DNA from: an uncultured Paraprevotella sp.
GTDB lineage: Bacteria; Bacteroidota; Bacteroidia; Bacteroidales; Bacteroidaceae
Reading direction: 5' to 3'
NCBI GenBank assembly: GCA_944320765.1
Contig: CALUIS010000002.1
Span: 124,001-188,000 of the forward strand
Length of the DNA: 64,000 nucleotides
In this document: piece after piece, positions 18,398-25,486 of the stretch
Position numbering within the stretch: the stretch's first letter is position 1
Layout of the letters: each line of letters opens with the position of its first letter
Translations under genes and position numbers: made by a program
The notes under the pieces: model-generated
The model's database searches: none
What the model saw: the letters and a program-made list of their open reading frames with translations, nothing else
Told to the model about the DNA's origin: nothing

Positions 18398-19258
18398 ATG
18401 ACGAGATTCAGAAAATACCTGTCCGCCGCGTTTTCCGCGCTGCTCTTCCTGCCCCTCGCGGCGCAGGAGAAAGCCGACACGGCCTACACGTTCCGCTTCG
18501 TGCCGGGACGGGACATGTTCTACGTACCCTTCAAGGGCAACGCTTCCGAACTGGCGCGGTTGGAAGCCTGTGTGGAAAGATACAAGGCGGAAATCGTTGC
18601 CGGAAAGATTCCTATCCGAGTGGACGGCCATTGCTCCGCCACGGGCCATGGCAGTCTGGCGAAATTCCGTTCCAACCGGGTGAAGTCGGAACTGATCACC
18701 CGGCAAGGGCTGACGGAAGGTTGTTTCATCACCCGCAACCATTCCGGCAGCGGCGACTATGTGACCGTGAGGCTGGCCGTGCATACCTCTTCAGGCCTCT
18801 CCCGCAAGGCGGAAGCCGGGGGCGTTCCCGATGTAGCCGAAGGAAACAAGCCAGATGACACCTGTATAAATAAGGTGGAAGAAACGCCTGCGGAACCCGT
18901 GCTGGCGGAACAGCCCGCAACGACTGAGACGATGCAAACACCTGAAAGCCTCCCCACGGGGGAGGTTGGTGGGGCCGGTTCTTTCTCTCTCCGTGCCAAC
19001 CTCCTGCGCTGGGCCACGCTCACGCCCGCCCTTGGCATCGAGTGGCGCGTCAACCGCTTGTGGGGCATCCTCGTACACGGCTCGTGGACTTCGTGGTCGT
19101 GGAGCAATAAAGACCGAAGGTATGCCTTGTGGGAAATCTCGCCCGAAGTGCGCCATTATATAGGAAAGGAGAAGCGCGGCTACCTCGGCGCGATGTACAA
19201 GGCAGGGGCGTTCAACTACATTAAGTTTAAATCGCTTCATTGCCTTTTAATAAGATAG
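18398..19258 (+). pseudogene. DUF3575-type outer-membrane/fimbrial-locus protein, truncated at 3' end
   Basis: 286 codons. A signal peptide (about 1-22, ending LAAQ) is followed by an OmpA-like stretch (VDGHCSATGHG; FRSNRVKSELIT, residues about 68-100), a linker, and the start of a DUF3575 domain (SLRANLLRWATLTPALGIEW; EVRHYIG; GAMYKAGAFNYI). The DUF3575 barrel then stops abruptly: after about residue 277 the sequence becomes KSLHCLLIR and ends, whereas family members continue for about 80 more residues. The break coincides with the start of the toxin-antitoxin modules. Such proteins often accompany fimbrial genes, but none is nearby. Probably a remnant. Confidence 0.75.
18949..18965. repeat. 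Short palindrome inside the truncated gene
   Basis: CCTCCCC-acg-GGGGAGG forms a 7-bp stem with a three-base loop, in the linker between the OmpA-like and DUF3575 parts (encoding about SLPTGEVGG). Its flank GGTGGGGCC resembles dispersed G+C-rich palindromic repeats. Confidence 0.5.
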
Positions 19259-19264
19259 GCTGCG

Positions 19265-19308
19265 CCTCGGCCATGCCGTTCAAGCAAGCTTGACGGACAT
19301 TGCCGAGG
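19265..19308. repeat. Hairpin upstream of the HigBA module
   Basis: Arms CCTCGGC (19265-19271) and GCCGAGG (19302-19308), with inner near-complementary CCGTTCAAGC/GCTTGACGG, form a long hairpin just after the stop of the truncated gene. It occupies the same position relative to the GTTCTTTGACA leader as the hairpin before the PIN module. Confidence 0.65.
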
Positions 19309-19315
19309 TTTGCAC

Positions 19316-19337
19316 GTTCTTTGACAGACTGGGAAAC
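19316..19337 (+). promoter_or_regulatory. Shared leader of the first toxin-antitoxin module
   Basis: GTTCTTTGACA followed by GACTGGGAAAC. The same 11-mer followed by (A)GACTGGAAAAC recurs at 20200-20222 before the second module. It lies about 70-80 bases upstream of the -7 element in each case, too far to be the -33 box of that promoter. Confidence 0.5.
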
Positions 19338-19394
19338 GGGAAACTTATCGAAGAAAAAGTCCTCATATATTGTGGACTTTTCGAGGTTTTGTAC

Positions 19395-19402
19395 TATCTT
19401 TG
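19395..19402 (+). promoter_or_regulatory. -7 element TATCTTTG for higBA
   Basis: TAnnTTTG match 23 bases before the toxin ATG at 19425. Confidence 0.6.
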
Positions 19403-19424
19403 CCCCAACGTGGCAAAAGAAGGA

Positions 19425-19739
19425 ATGGAAATCATCTTCAACGAGAAATACTTGCAAGAAATGTATCTTACCGGACAGACGGACAAGAAACACCGCTATC
19501 AGCCGCAGGTGGTCCGCAAATATATCCGCGTGATTGACATCATGATAGATGCGCCGGACGTACAGGGACTTTTGCGATACAACTCGTTGAACTATGAGAA
19601 GCTCAAAGGCGACAAAGCCGGGCTTTCTTCCGTCAGGGTGAACGACCAGTACCGCATCGAGTTCGAAGAACAGGTGCGGGAGGGCGAAACCATCGCTACG
19701 ATATGCAACATCACTGATTTGTCGAACCACTATAAATAG
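19425..19739 (+). CDS. higB: HigB/RelE-type toxin (plasmid-maintenance killer family)
   Basis: 104-residue toxin of the ParE/RelE fold, expected to act as a ribosome-dependent mRNA endonuclease. Landmarks are RKYIRVIDIMIDAPDVQGL, NYEKLKGDKAGLSSVRVNDQYRIEF and the closing IATICNITDLSNHYK, matching the HigB group. ATG 19425 follows AGAAGGA; codons further upstream in frame run through the promoter and leader and are not family-like. The antitoxin gene begins seven bases after the stop, the toxin-first order typical of higBA. The leader and the downstream hairpin R1 mark it as one of two similarly framed modules. Confidence 0.88.
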   Translation: MEIIFNEKYLQEMYLTGQTDKKHRYQPQVVRKYIRVIDIMIDAPDVQGLLRYNSLNYEKLKGDKAGLSSVRVNDQYRIEFEEQVREGETIATICNITDLSNHYK

Positions 19740-19746
19740 AGGATTT

Positions 19747-20091
19747 ATGATTAAGATACAAGGCATCGACCCGGACATGATAGCCAACAACCTGACTCCG
19801 GCATATCCGACACACCCCGGCGAGGTGGTGAAAGACGAGATTGAATACCGTAAAATCTCGCAACGCAGGCTGGCCGAACAAACGGGTATCCCTTATAAGG
19901 TGCTGAACGACATCCTGAACGGGCGACGTTCCATGACCACCGCCACGGCCATGATGCTGGAGGCGGCGTTGGGTGTGCCGGCCGACTCGCTGATGCGTCT
20001 GCAACTGAAATACAACATGCAGCAAGCCACCCGCGACAAGTCCTTTATGGAACGGCTTGCCCAAATACGGAAGTACGCGGCATTGCTGTAA
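19747..20091 (+). CDS. higA: HigA-type antitoxin, XRE helix-turn-helix
   Basis: 114-residue DNA-binding protein. YPTHPGEVVKDEIEYRKISQ is the HigA N-terminal signature, and the helix-turn-helix follows (QRRLAEQTGIPYKVLNDILN, residues about 40-60). The C-terminal helices would bind the toxin. It should neutralise the adjacent HigB protein and repress the operon. Spacing of seven bases shows they are cotranscribed. Family call firm; activity not proven. Confidence 0.9.
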   Translation: MIKIQGIDPDMIANNLTPAYPTHPGEVVKDEIEYRKISQRRLAEQTGIPYKVLNDILNGRRSMTTATAMMLEAALGVPADSLMRLQLKYNMQQATRDKSFMERLAQIRKYAALL

Positions 20092-20116
20092 GCGGCGGTA
20101 CACACCGGAACTTTCC

Positions 20117-20167
20117 CGTCCCGCCCCTCTCCCCACCGTGGAGGAGGGCGGGACACTTGTTTTCCAG
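20117..20167. repeat. 51-bp hairpin repeat, copy R1
   Basis: Begins CGTCCCGCCCCTCTCCCC and ends CTTGTTTTCCAG. GTCCCGCCC pairs with GGGCGGGAC, and CTCC with GGAG. It differs at only two of 51 positions from copy R2 at 20923-20973. It follows the higA stop by 25 bases, so it may also end that transcript. Confidence 0.85.
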
Positions 20168-20224
20168 TTTGCCAAAGATAAAGGATATAAAGATAAAGCG
20201 TTCTTTGACAAGACTGGAAAACAA
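20157..20224. repeat. 11-bp inverted repeat bounding the second module
   Basis: TTGTTTTCCAG (20157-20167, the tail of R1) is the exact complement of CTGGAAAACAA (20214-20224). CAAAG and CTTTG just inside extend the symmetry. The PIN module therefore starts with an inverted repeat containing the shared leader GTTCTTTGACA (20200-20210). Confidence 0.75.
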
Positions 20225-20265
20225 CGAAATAGTGGGAAAAGTTTCCGCTTTTCGTACCTTTTTCA

Positions 20266-20273
20266 TACCTTTG
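20266..20273 (+). promoter_or_regulatory. -7 element TACCTTTG for the PIN module
   Basis: TAnnTTTG match 32 bases before the small ORF at 20306. Confidence 0.6.
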
Positions 20274-20305
20274 CCAAAGCAATCATACAACAAAGGAGGC
20301 CAACT

Positions 20306-20470
20306 ATGGGAAAGAAGGAAGAAAAAGTACAAGAGCAACCGAAAAAGAGCAAGATGGAAGAACTGGACGAAGAAGCCAAGAAGCAAGGCAAGAAGGTGAG
20401 CAAGACTTGGGAAGCCGCCATGCGGTTGAAAGGCAGCCTGATTGTTAACGACCCAACATTCCTATTGTAA
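20306..20470 (+). CDS. Small lysine-rich protein, probable antitoxin of the PIN toxin
   Basis: 54 residues, very rich in Lys and Glu in the first 35 (opening MGKKEEKVQEQPKKSK), then a helical patch (SKTWEAAMRLKGSLIVND). A strong Shine-Dalgarno-like AAAGGAGG precedes ATG 20306, which is unusual for this phylum. It ends two bases before the PIN gene, the position of a VapB-type antitoxin. I do not recognise a DNA-binding fold, so it may act only by binding the toxin. The role is inferred from position. Confidence 0.75.
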   Translation: MGKKEEKVQEQPKKSKMEELDEEAKKQGKKVSKTWEAAMRLKGSLIVNDPTFLL

Positions 20471-20472
20471 GT

Positions 20473-20895
20473 ATGCGCTATCTCATTGACACAAATATCT
20501 TCGTGTATTTGGCACTTGATATTGAAATGCTGAGCCGCGACGTGAAAGCCATCTTGGAAGAGCCGGACACCTTGCTTTATATCAGTGCCGAATCTGTGCG
20601 CGAACTGATAGTGGGCTACCGCAACAAGGGCTTGTGTTCCAAGCGATGGAAGACAGTGGAAGAAATGGTGGCGGCTATCGAAAATGAGTTTTACGTTCAG
20701 ATTCTCCCCGTGAAGAAAGAACACATGGAGACTTATGCCCGCATGGAAGTCAACGAGGCGCAAGGGCATAAAGACCCTTCCGACCATGTAATCATCGCCC
20801 ATGCCATTACAGAACACCTGCCGCTCATATCAAGTGACACCCGTTTTTGGTTCTATCGCGACCAAGGGCTTGACTTGATATTCAACGAAAAATAG
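20473..20895 (+). CDS. PIN-domain (VapC-like) ribonuclease toxin
   Basis: 140-residue PIN domain. The acidic metal-binding residues are in place: Asp in YLIDTNIFVYLAL (residue 6), Glu in SAESVRELIVGY (about 43), Asp in GHKDPSDHVIIAHA (about 100-103) and Asp in LISSDTRFWFY (about 120). Such toxins cleave tRNA or rRNA at specific sites. The gene starts two bases after the small lysine-rich ORF, implying coupled translation. Copy R2 of the 51-bp hairpin follows 27 bases after the stop. Confidence 0.9.
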   Translation: MRYLIDTNIFVYLALDIEMLSRDVKAILEEPDTLLYISAESVRELIVGYRNKGLCSKRWKTVEEMVAAIENEFYVQILPVKKEHMETYARMEVNEAQGHKDPSDHVIIAHAITEHLPLISSDTRFWFYRDQGLDLIFNEK

Positions 20896-20922
20896 TACGA
20901 ACAAGGCATATACCCGTTATTT

Positions 20923-20973
20923 CGTCCCGCCCCTCTCCCCGCCGTGGAGGAGGGCGGGACGCTTGTTTTCCAG
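20923..20973. repeat. 51-bp hairpin repeat, copy R2
   Basis: Near-identical to R1 (20117-20167), with two differences, and the same GTCCCGCCC/GGGCGGGAC stem and CTTGTTTTCCAG tail. After the tail the sequence diverges (CCTGTCGGAGC), which marks the right end of the repeated structure. Confidence 0.85.
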
Positions 20974-21073
20974 CCTGTCGGAGCACATATATGGATGATA
21001 AGCAATTACTCTCCGCCGCCCGCCGTTTCCGGGGAATGGCCGTGCTTTTCGCCTTAAAAAGTTAAATAATGTG

Positions 21074-21134
21074 TATTTTTGCGGATTTTGTGGGGGCTTG
21101 TTCGTAATTAATAACGTTAGGACATATTACGAAC
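21074..21134 (+). promoter_or_regulatory. Promoter and leader hairpin of the lyase-like gene
   Basis: -7 element TATTTTTG at 21074-21081. The roughly 65-base leader contains GTTCGTAAT (21100-21108) and ATTACGAAC (21126-21134), a 9-bp stem with a 17-base loop. The hairpin ends 18 bases before the ATG and could affect translation. Confidence 0.55.
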
Positions 21135-21152
21135 GAATCAATATTTGTATTT

Positions 21153-23945
21153 ATGAAGAAACTATCTCTTTTTGCAGCGGCCTTGTTCTTCTGTATCAGT
21201 GGGGAGGACTTGCTGGCCCAAGGGGTTTTCGTCCATCCGGGATTGTTGCATACCCAGCATGACATTGACGACATCAAGGAACGGCTGGCTGAAAACGATT
21301 CGAAAACCGTGCAGGCATTTGACGTGTTGAAGAACAGCTGGTTGGCCGCCAAACCGGAGACTGAAGTGTGGGGCATCACGGAGTACATCAAGCGGGGCGT
21401 TGCCGGCGACGAGAACTACATGAACGCTTACCGCAACGCGGCCAAGGCCTACCAGTGCGCGTTGCTGTGGAAAATCACGGGGGAGAAGCAATGGGCCACC
21501 CGTGCGCTTTACGTGTTGAACCAATATCCGTTGATTACCAAGGGGCTGGGAGGAAACACCAACCAGTCGTTGATTCCCGGCTTTATCGGCTACCAGTTCC
21601 TGAACGCCGCCGAACTGATGCGCGACTATGACGGGTGGGCCCAAGAGGACTTCGAGCGCTTCAAGCAATGGATGATTGACGTGTGGTTCGTCACCGCGCA
21701 GGACTTCCTGGAGCGTCGCCACGACACGGTGACACGTGAGGGAAACTGGTACCATTATCATAGCAACTGGGGATTGGGCAATGCCTTGTTCTGTGTGTCG
21801 CTGGGCGTGTTCGCGGACCTTCCGGACATTTACAACTATGGCATGTGGTGGATCAAGGAAGGCCCGGGCAACGAGTCTTTGTATGTGGGCGAAAGCCATC
21901 CTTGGAAGCTTGACCAAGGCATGTGCGGATATGGGTGGGGGCTTATCCCCTGGTTCCATCAGGACGACCGCGGTCCCTTCGGCTATCTGAACCAGATGCA
22001 GGAGAGCGGACGAGACCAAGGGCATTCCATGGCGGCTCTCGGCTTGTTGTCGTATGCGTTCCAGACGGCTTACAACCAAGGTGACAATGCGTTTTGCAAT
22101 CTTTATAACCCATTGGTTCCCGGGATGGCAGGTTCGGCCATGGTGGCCGGAGCGGCCGAATACGTGGCTATGTACAACTGCAACCAGGTGGACCCTGCCG
22201 ACATTCCTTACAAGACCAACTGGTGGATGGGGGGATTGAGCGCCACAGGCCGTGGGCAAAACCGTCCCATCTGGCAGCTTTTCGTCAACCACTACCAGAA
22301 CCGCATGGGAATCCCGATGGAATACTGCACCCGCATGACCCGGATCGTGGGAGTGGAAGCTGGCGGAGGTTCTTATGGCACGAACAGTGGCGGCTTCGAC
22401 CATACGGGGTTCGGGACGCTGATGCACAATGACACCACGGTGGCAGAGGAGATGAAGCCGACCATCCTGTTCCCTGAGATTGTGGAGTCGGACGGCGAAG
22501 TCCGCCCGTATGCCGAAATGAAGGGCGTGCGCAGCGGCACGAAGCTCACCTTGCGGGCCGTGTTGCCGGACGGCGAGGCCGACACGGGCAACTGGGAATG
22601 GGAAGACGGGGTGAAGGGCCAGAGCCGCGACATCACGGTCGGGACTTCGGGCATCTACCGCTTGTACTATACCAACGCGCATGGCGTGAGAAGCACGCAG
22701 ATGTTCTGCATCTCCATGTACGGCGAGGGAATCAAGGCCACACTGACTCCTTGGATTGAATACGACGGGGGGGCGCGGATGACTGGCATCACGGAGTTCA
22801 GCGCCGTGAACGGGCGCAAGGTCACGCTGGGCGTGGATTACGCGAATTGGAATTACGTGTCTACCACTATCTGGTACGACGAGGACGGGAAAATATTGGG
22901 GAGCGGCGGTTCGTACACTTTTAACCAAAGCAACTCCGACCGGGCATTCAAAGTGGTGCTGACGAATGAATCCGGCGTACAGATTTCCAAGGAATTCACT
23001 ATCACGAATTCGGTCATGGTGCCCCATCTGGCCGTGGACGGGGAAGAGGTGGATGGCTTGCGGGCCATTATAAAGCCCGGAGCGGATGTCGTCATGACGG
23101 CAAAGCCCACTTCCATGCGTTACAGGAACGGGACTTATACGTGGAGTTCCGGGGAACATACGGATTCCCTTATTTTCACGGATGTGCAGTCTTCCGTATT
23201 CCGCACGTTGGACTGGCTGGACACGACTTCCACCGTCCGGGACTATGAGGCGCACTTTGATTTTGAGGTGAAAGTTTATCACGACGGCCAATCCATAGAA
23301 GACGGGCTTTACCGTTTGAAAGACCGTGAGTCCGGCAATTACCTGAACAGCAAGACCATGACATTCTCCGTTCCGGACGAGGGCGGCGACTCGACTTTCA
23401 TGTGGCACATCACTTGGATAGACGAAGCTGCGGCCCAACGTTACAAGATCGCGACTTACAACGATTCCGCTTTCTTGGCTGACGACTGTGAGTTGTCCGA
23501 CCGTGCGTTCAGCAATTCCAGAAGCACGTATGACATCTATGCCTTGGTAGGAGGGGAGGAGCAGGAATGCTTTATCCGGACTTCCTCCCGTGCGGGTTCA
23601 TCCTACTGGACGGTGGATGGCGATGCCCTGGCCAATAGCGGAAGTGCGGAAATGCCATCCGACTTCCCGTTCGTGTTGGAGCGGGTCCAGACTGGCGGGA
23701 CCGGCATTTCAGGAACTGTAACCGACGGGGGAATTTTGGATTTGTCCTTCTCACGGGACGGCCTTGTGGTGAATGCAGGAAGGGCGGCCCGCCTGACGGT
23801 CTATGCCCTTTCCGGCGCACCGGTGATGGATGCACGTCTTTCTGCCGGACGGCAGACGGTCGGGCTGGGTGCTTTGCCTTCCGGGGTCTACATCGCCCGC
23901 TTGTGGGACGGGAAAACGGCCAAGACCGTGAAGTTCGCCCGTTAG
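21153..23945 (+). CDS. Secreted alginate-lyase-family protein with C-terminal sorting-like domain
   Basis: 930 residues. A signal peptide (about 1-22, ending LLAQ) precedes a helical domain of about 350 residues resembling the alginate lyase superfamily (PF05426): HPGLLHTQHDIDDIKERL, NWYHYHSNWGLGNALF and the hallmark ESGRDQGHSMAALGLL near residue 290. Beta-rich, immunoglobulin-like segments follow, then a final ~75 residues (DGLVVNAGRAARLTVYALSG ending AKTVKFAR) like a type IX secretion or Por sorting domain. It would act outside the cell on a uronic-acid or related polysaccharide. No SusC/SusD or other carbohydrate genes are adjacent. The substrate is unknown. Confidence 0.8.
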   Translation: MKKLSLFAAALFFCISGEDLLAQGVFVHPGLLHTQHDIDDIKERLAENDSKTVQAFDVLKNSWLAAKPETEVWGITEYIKRGVAGDENYMNAYRNAAKAYQCALLWKITGEKQWATRALYVLNQYPLITKGLGGNTNQSLIPGFIGYQFLNAAELMRDYDGWAQEDFERFKQWMIDVWFVTAQDFLERRHDTVTREGNWYHYHSNWGLGNALFCVSLGVFADLPDIYNYGMWWIKEGPGNESLYVGESHPWKLDQGMCGYGWGLIPWFHQDDRGPFGYLNQMQESGRDQGHSMAALGLLSYAFQTAYNQGDNAFCNLYNPLVPGMAGSAMVAGAAEYVAMYNCNQVDPADIPYKTNWWMGGLSATGRGQNRPIWQLFVNHYQNRMGIPMEYCTRMTRIVGVEAGGGSYGTNSGGFDHTGFGTLMHNDTTVAEEMKPTILFPEIVESDGEVRPYAEMKGVRSGTKLTLRAVLPDGEADTGNWEWEDGVKGQSRDITVGTSGIYRLYYTNAHGVRSTQMFCISMYGEGIKATLTPWIEYDGGARMTGITEFSAVNGRKVTLGVDYANWNYVSTTIWYDEDGKILGSGGSYTFNQSNSDRAFKVVLTNESGVQISKEFTITNSVMVPHLAVDGEEVDGLRAIIKPGADVVMTAKPTSMRYRNGTYTWSSGEHTDSLIFTDVQSSVFRTLDWLDTTSTVRDYEAHFDFEVKVYHDGQSIEDGLYRLKDRESGNYLNSKTMTFSVPDEGGDSTFMWHITWIDEAAAQRYKIATYNDSAFLADDCELSDRAFSNSRSTYDIYALVGGEEQECFIRTSSRAGSSYWTVDGDALANSGSAEMPSDFPFVLERVQTGGTGISGTVTDGGILDLSFSRDGLVVNAGRAARLTVYALSGAPVMDARLSAGRQTVGLGALPSGVYIARLWDGKTAKTVKFAR

Positions 23946-23969
23946 GATTTCGGGAGAGAGCGGAATTTA

Positions 23970-24019
23970 AAACAAGAAAAGAGGCATGTCCGGAAACGGA
24001 CATGCCTCTTTTCTTGTTT
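23970..24019. terminator. Strong hairpin terminator after the lyase-like gene
   Basis: A perfect 22-bp stem (23970-23991 with 23998-24019; AAACAAGAAAAGAGGCATGT on the left arm) has a six-base loop. The right arm ends in TTTTCTTGTTT. Confidence 0.9.
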
Positions 24020-24097
24020 GTGTGCGGAATCTCCTATACGCCGCTGTTGTACTGAGTGATTTCCGGATATTCTTGTCTTTGTTACGGGATAAAATGC

Positions 24098-24105
24098 TAC
24101 CTTTG
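24098..24105 (+). promoter_or_regulatory. -7 element TACCTTTG for tilS
   Basis: TAnnTTTG match 19 bases before ATG 24125, with TTTG at 24078-24081 as a possible -33 box. Confidence 0.65.
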
Positions 24106-24124
24106 TAAGGTCAAAGGAAGAAAC

Positions 24125-25468
24125 ATGAATAAGAAAGGCTTGCTATATGATAAGGTAGTCCGGACTATCGCGAGGGAGAACCTGATGGTGCCGGAAGACA
24201 GGGTGCTGGTGGCTTTGAGCGGAGGGGCTGATTCGGTGGCCTTGTTGCTCTTGCTATTGCAGACGGGTTGCCGTTGCGAGGCGGCACACTGCAACTTCCA
24301 TTTGCGGGGCGAGGAGTCCGACCGTGACGAAAAGTTCGTGCGGACGCTTTGCCGTTCGCTCTCTGTCCGCCTCTACGTGGAGGATTTCGACACGGTGGCA
24401 TACGCCCGCGAAAAAGGAATCAGCATCGAAATGGCGGCCCGGGACTTGCGTTATGCCTATTTTGAGAAGCTCCGGACGGACTTGGGATTCGACCGGATTG
24501 CCGTGGCCCATCATCGTGACGACAATGTGGAGACCCTGCTGTTGAACCTGATACGCGGAACGGGCTTGAAAGGATTGACGGCCATGAAGTATCGCAATGG
24601 CCGTGTCATACGCCCGTTGCTGGATGCCAGCCGCACGGAAATCGAACAATATCTGGCGGAAGCGGGGCAGGAGTACGTGACGGACAGCACTAACGGCATT
24701 CCGGACGTGGCGCGCAACAAAATCCGGCTGGAGCTGCTGCCGATGCTGAGGGCCTTGAATCCTTCGGCGGATGATACCCTGCAGGAGACCATCGGCCATC
24801 TGAAGGATGCTTACAGTTTATATCGTGTGGCGGTAGAGGCGATGAAGAGAAGAATCTGCACGGACGGGCGCCGCATCGACATGAAAGCCTTGCGGGACGT
24901 CCCGGCTCCCCGCACAGTCCTCTACGAGACGCTGGCCGCTTATGGCTTCAACAGCACGCAGGCCGGGGAAATATATGACCAGATGGGGGGCGGACCGGGA
25001 AAAGTGTACGAGAGTGAGGGCTGGCGCTTGTTGCGCGACCGTGACGCTTGGATGCTGGAACGTAAGGGGGAACCATACGAATGCCTGTGTTCCGTCTTGC
25101 CTTTGGAAGGCTTTGTGCAGATTGCGCCCGGCTTGACTTTTTCCATCCGCCGCATGCACTACGGCCAGGATTTTGCCCTCCCAAGGGACAAGGCTACGGC
25201 TTGCCTGGATTTGGGAAAATTGGAATATCCCATCACGGTCCGGCGGGCGGAGGAGGGAGACCGTTTCACCCCGTTGGGCATGAGCGGGACAAAACTGGTA
25301 AGCGACTACCTGACGGACATCAAGAAAAGCGTGTTCGAGAAGGAACGCCAACTGGTGGTCTGCAGTGGCGGGCATATCGCGTGGCTGGTGGGCGAACGGA
25401 TTGACGACCGTTACCGGATAGACGGGGATACGTCTCGCGTCCTCGTGATACAGGCACTGAAAGGCTGA
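24125..25468 (+). CDS. tilS: tRNA(Ile)-lysidine synthase
   Basis: Converts C34 of tRNA-Ile(CAU) to lysidine with ATP and lysine, so that it reads AUA. The 447-residue protein has the PP-loop VALSGGADSVALLLLL at about residues 27-42, HCNFHLRGEESDRDE, and AVAHHRDDNVETLLLNLIRG. The C-terminal third matches the TilS tRNA-binding domains (EGDRFTPLGMSGTKLVSDYL). ATG 24125 was chosen because it lies just after a -7 element; upstream in-frame codons would include the promoter. Probably cotranscribed with the glycosyltransferase 18 bases downstream. Confidence 0.97.
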   Translation: MNKKGLLYDKVVRTIARENLMVPEDRVLVALSGGADSVALLLLLLQTGCRCEAAHCNFHLRGEESDRDEKFVRTLCRSLSVRLYVEDFDTVAYAREKGISIEMAARDLRYAYFEKLRTDLGFDRIAVAHHRDDNVETLLLNLIRGTGLKGLTAMKYRNGRVIRPLLDASRTEIEQYLAEAGQEYVTDSTNGIPDVARNKIRLELLPMLRALNPSADDTLQETIGHLKDAYSLYRVAVEAMKRRICTDGRRIDMKALRDVPAPRTVLYETLAAYGFNSTQAGEIYDQMGGGPGKVYESEGWRLLRDRDAWMLERKGEPYECLCSVLPLEGFVQIAPGLTFSIRRMHYGQDFALPRDKATACLDLGKLEYPITVRRAEEGDRFTPLGMSGTKLVSDYLTDIKKSVFEKERQLVVCSGGHIAWLVGERIDDRYRIDGDTSRVLVIQALKG

Positions 25469-25486
25469 CAAAAGATATCAGACGAA

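Noticed and set aside
20923..20973. R1/R2 as a CRISPR array
   Set aside because: There are only two copies, about 800 bases apart with genes between them, and no cas genes.
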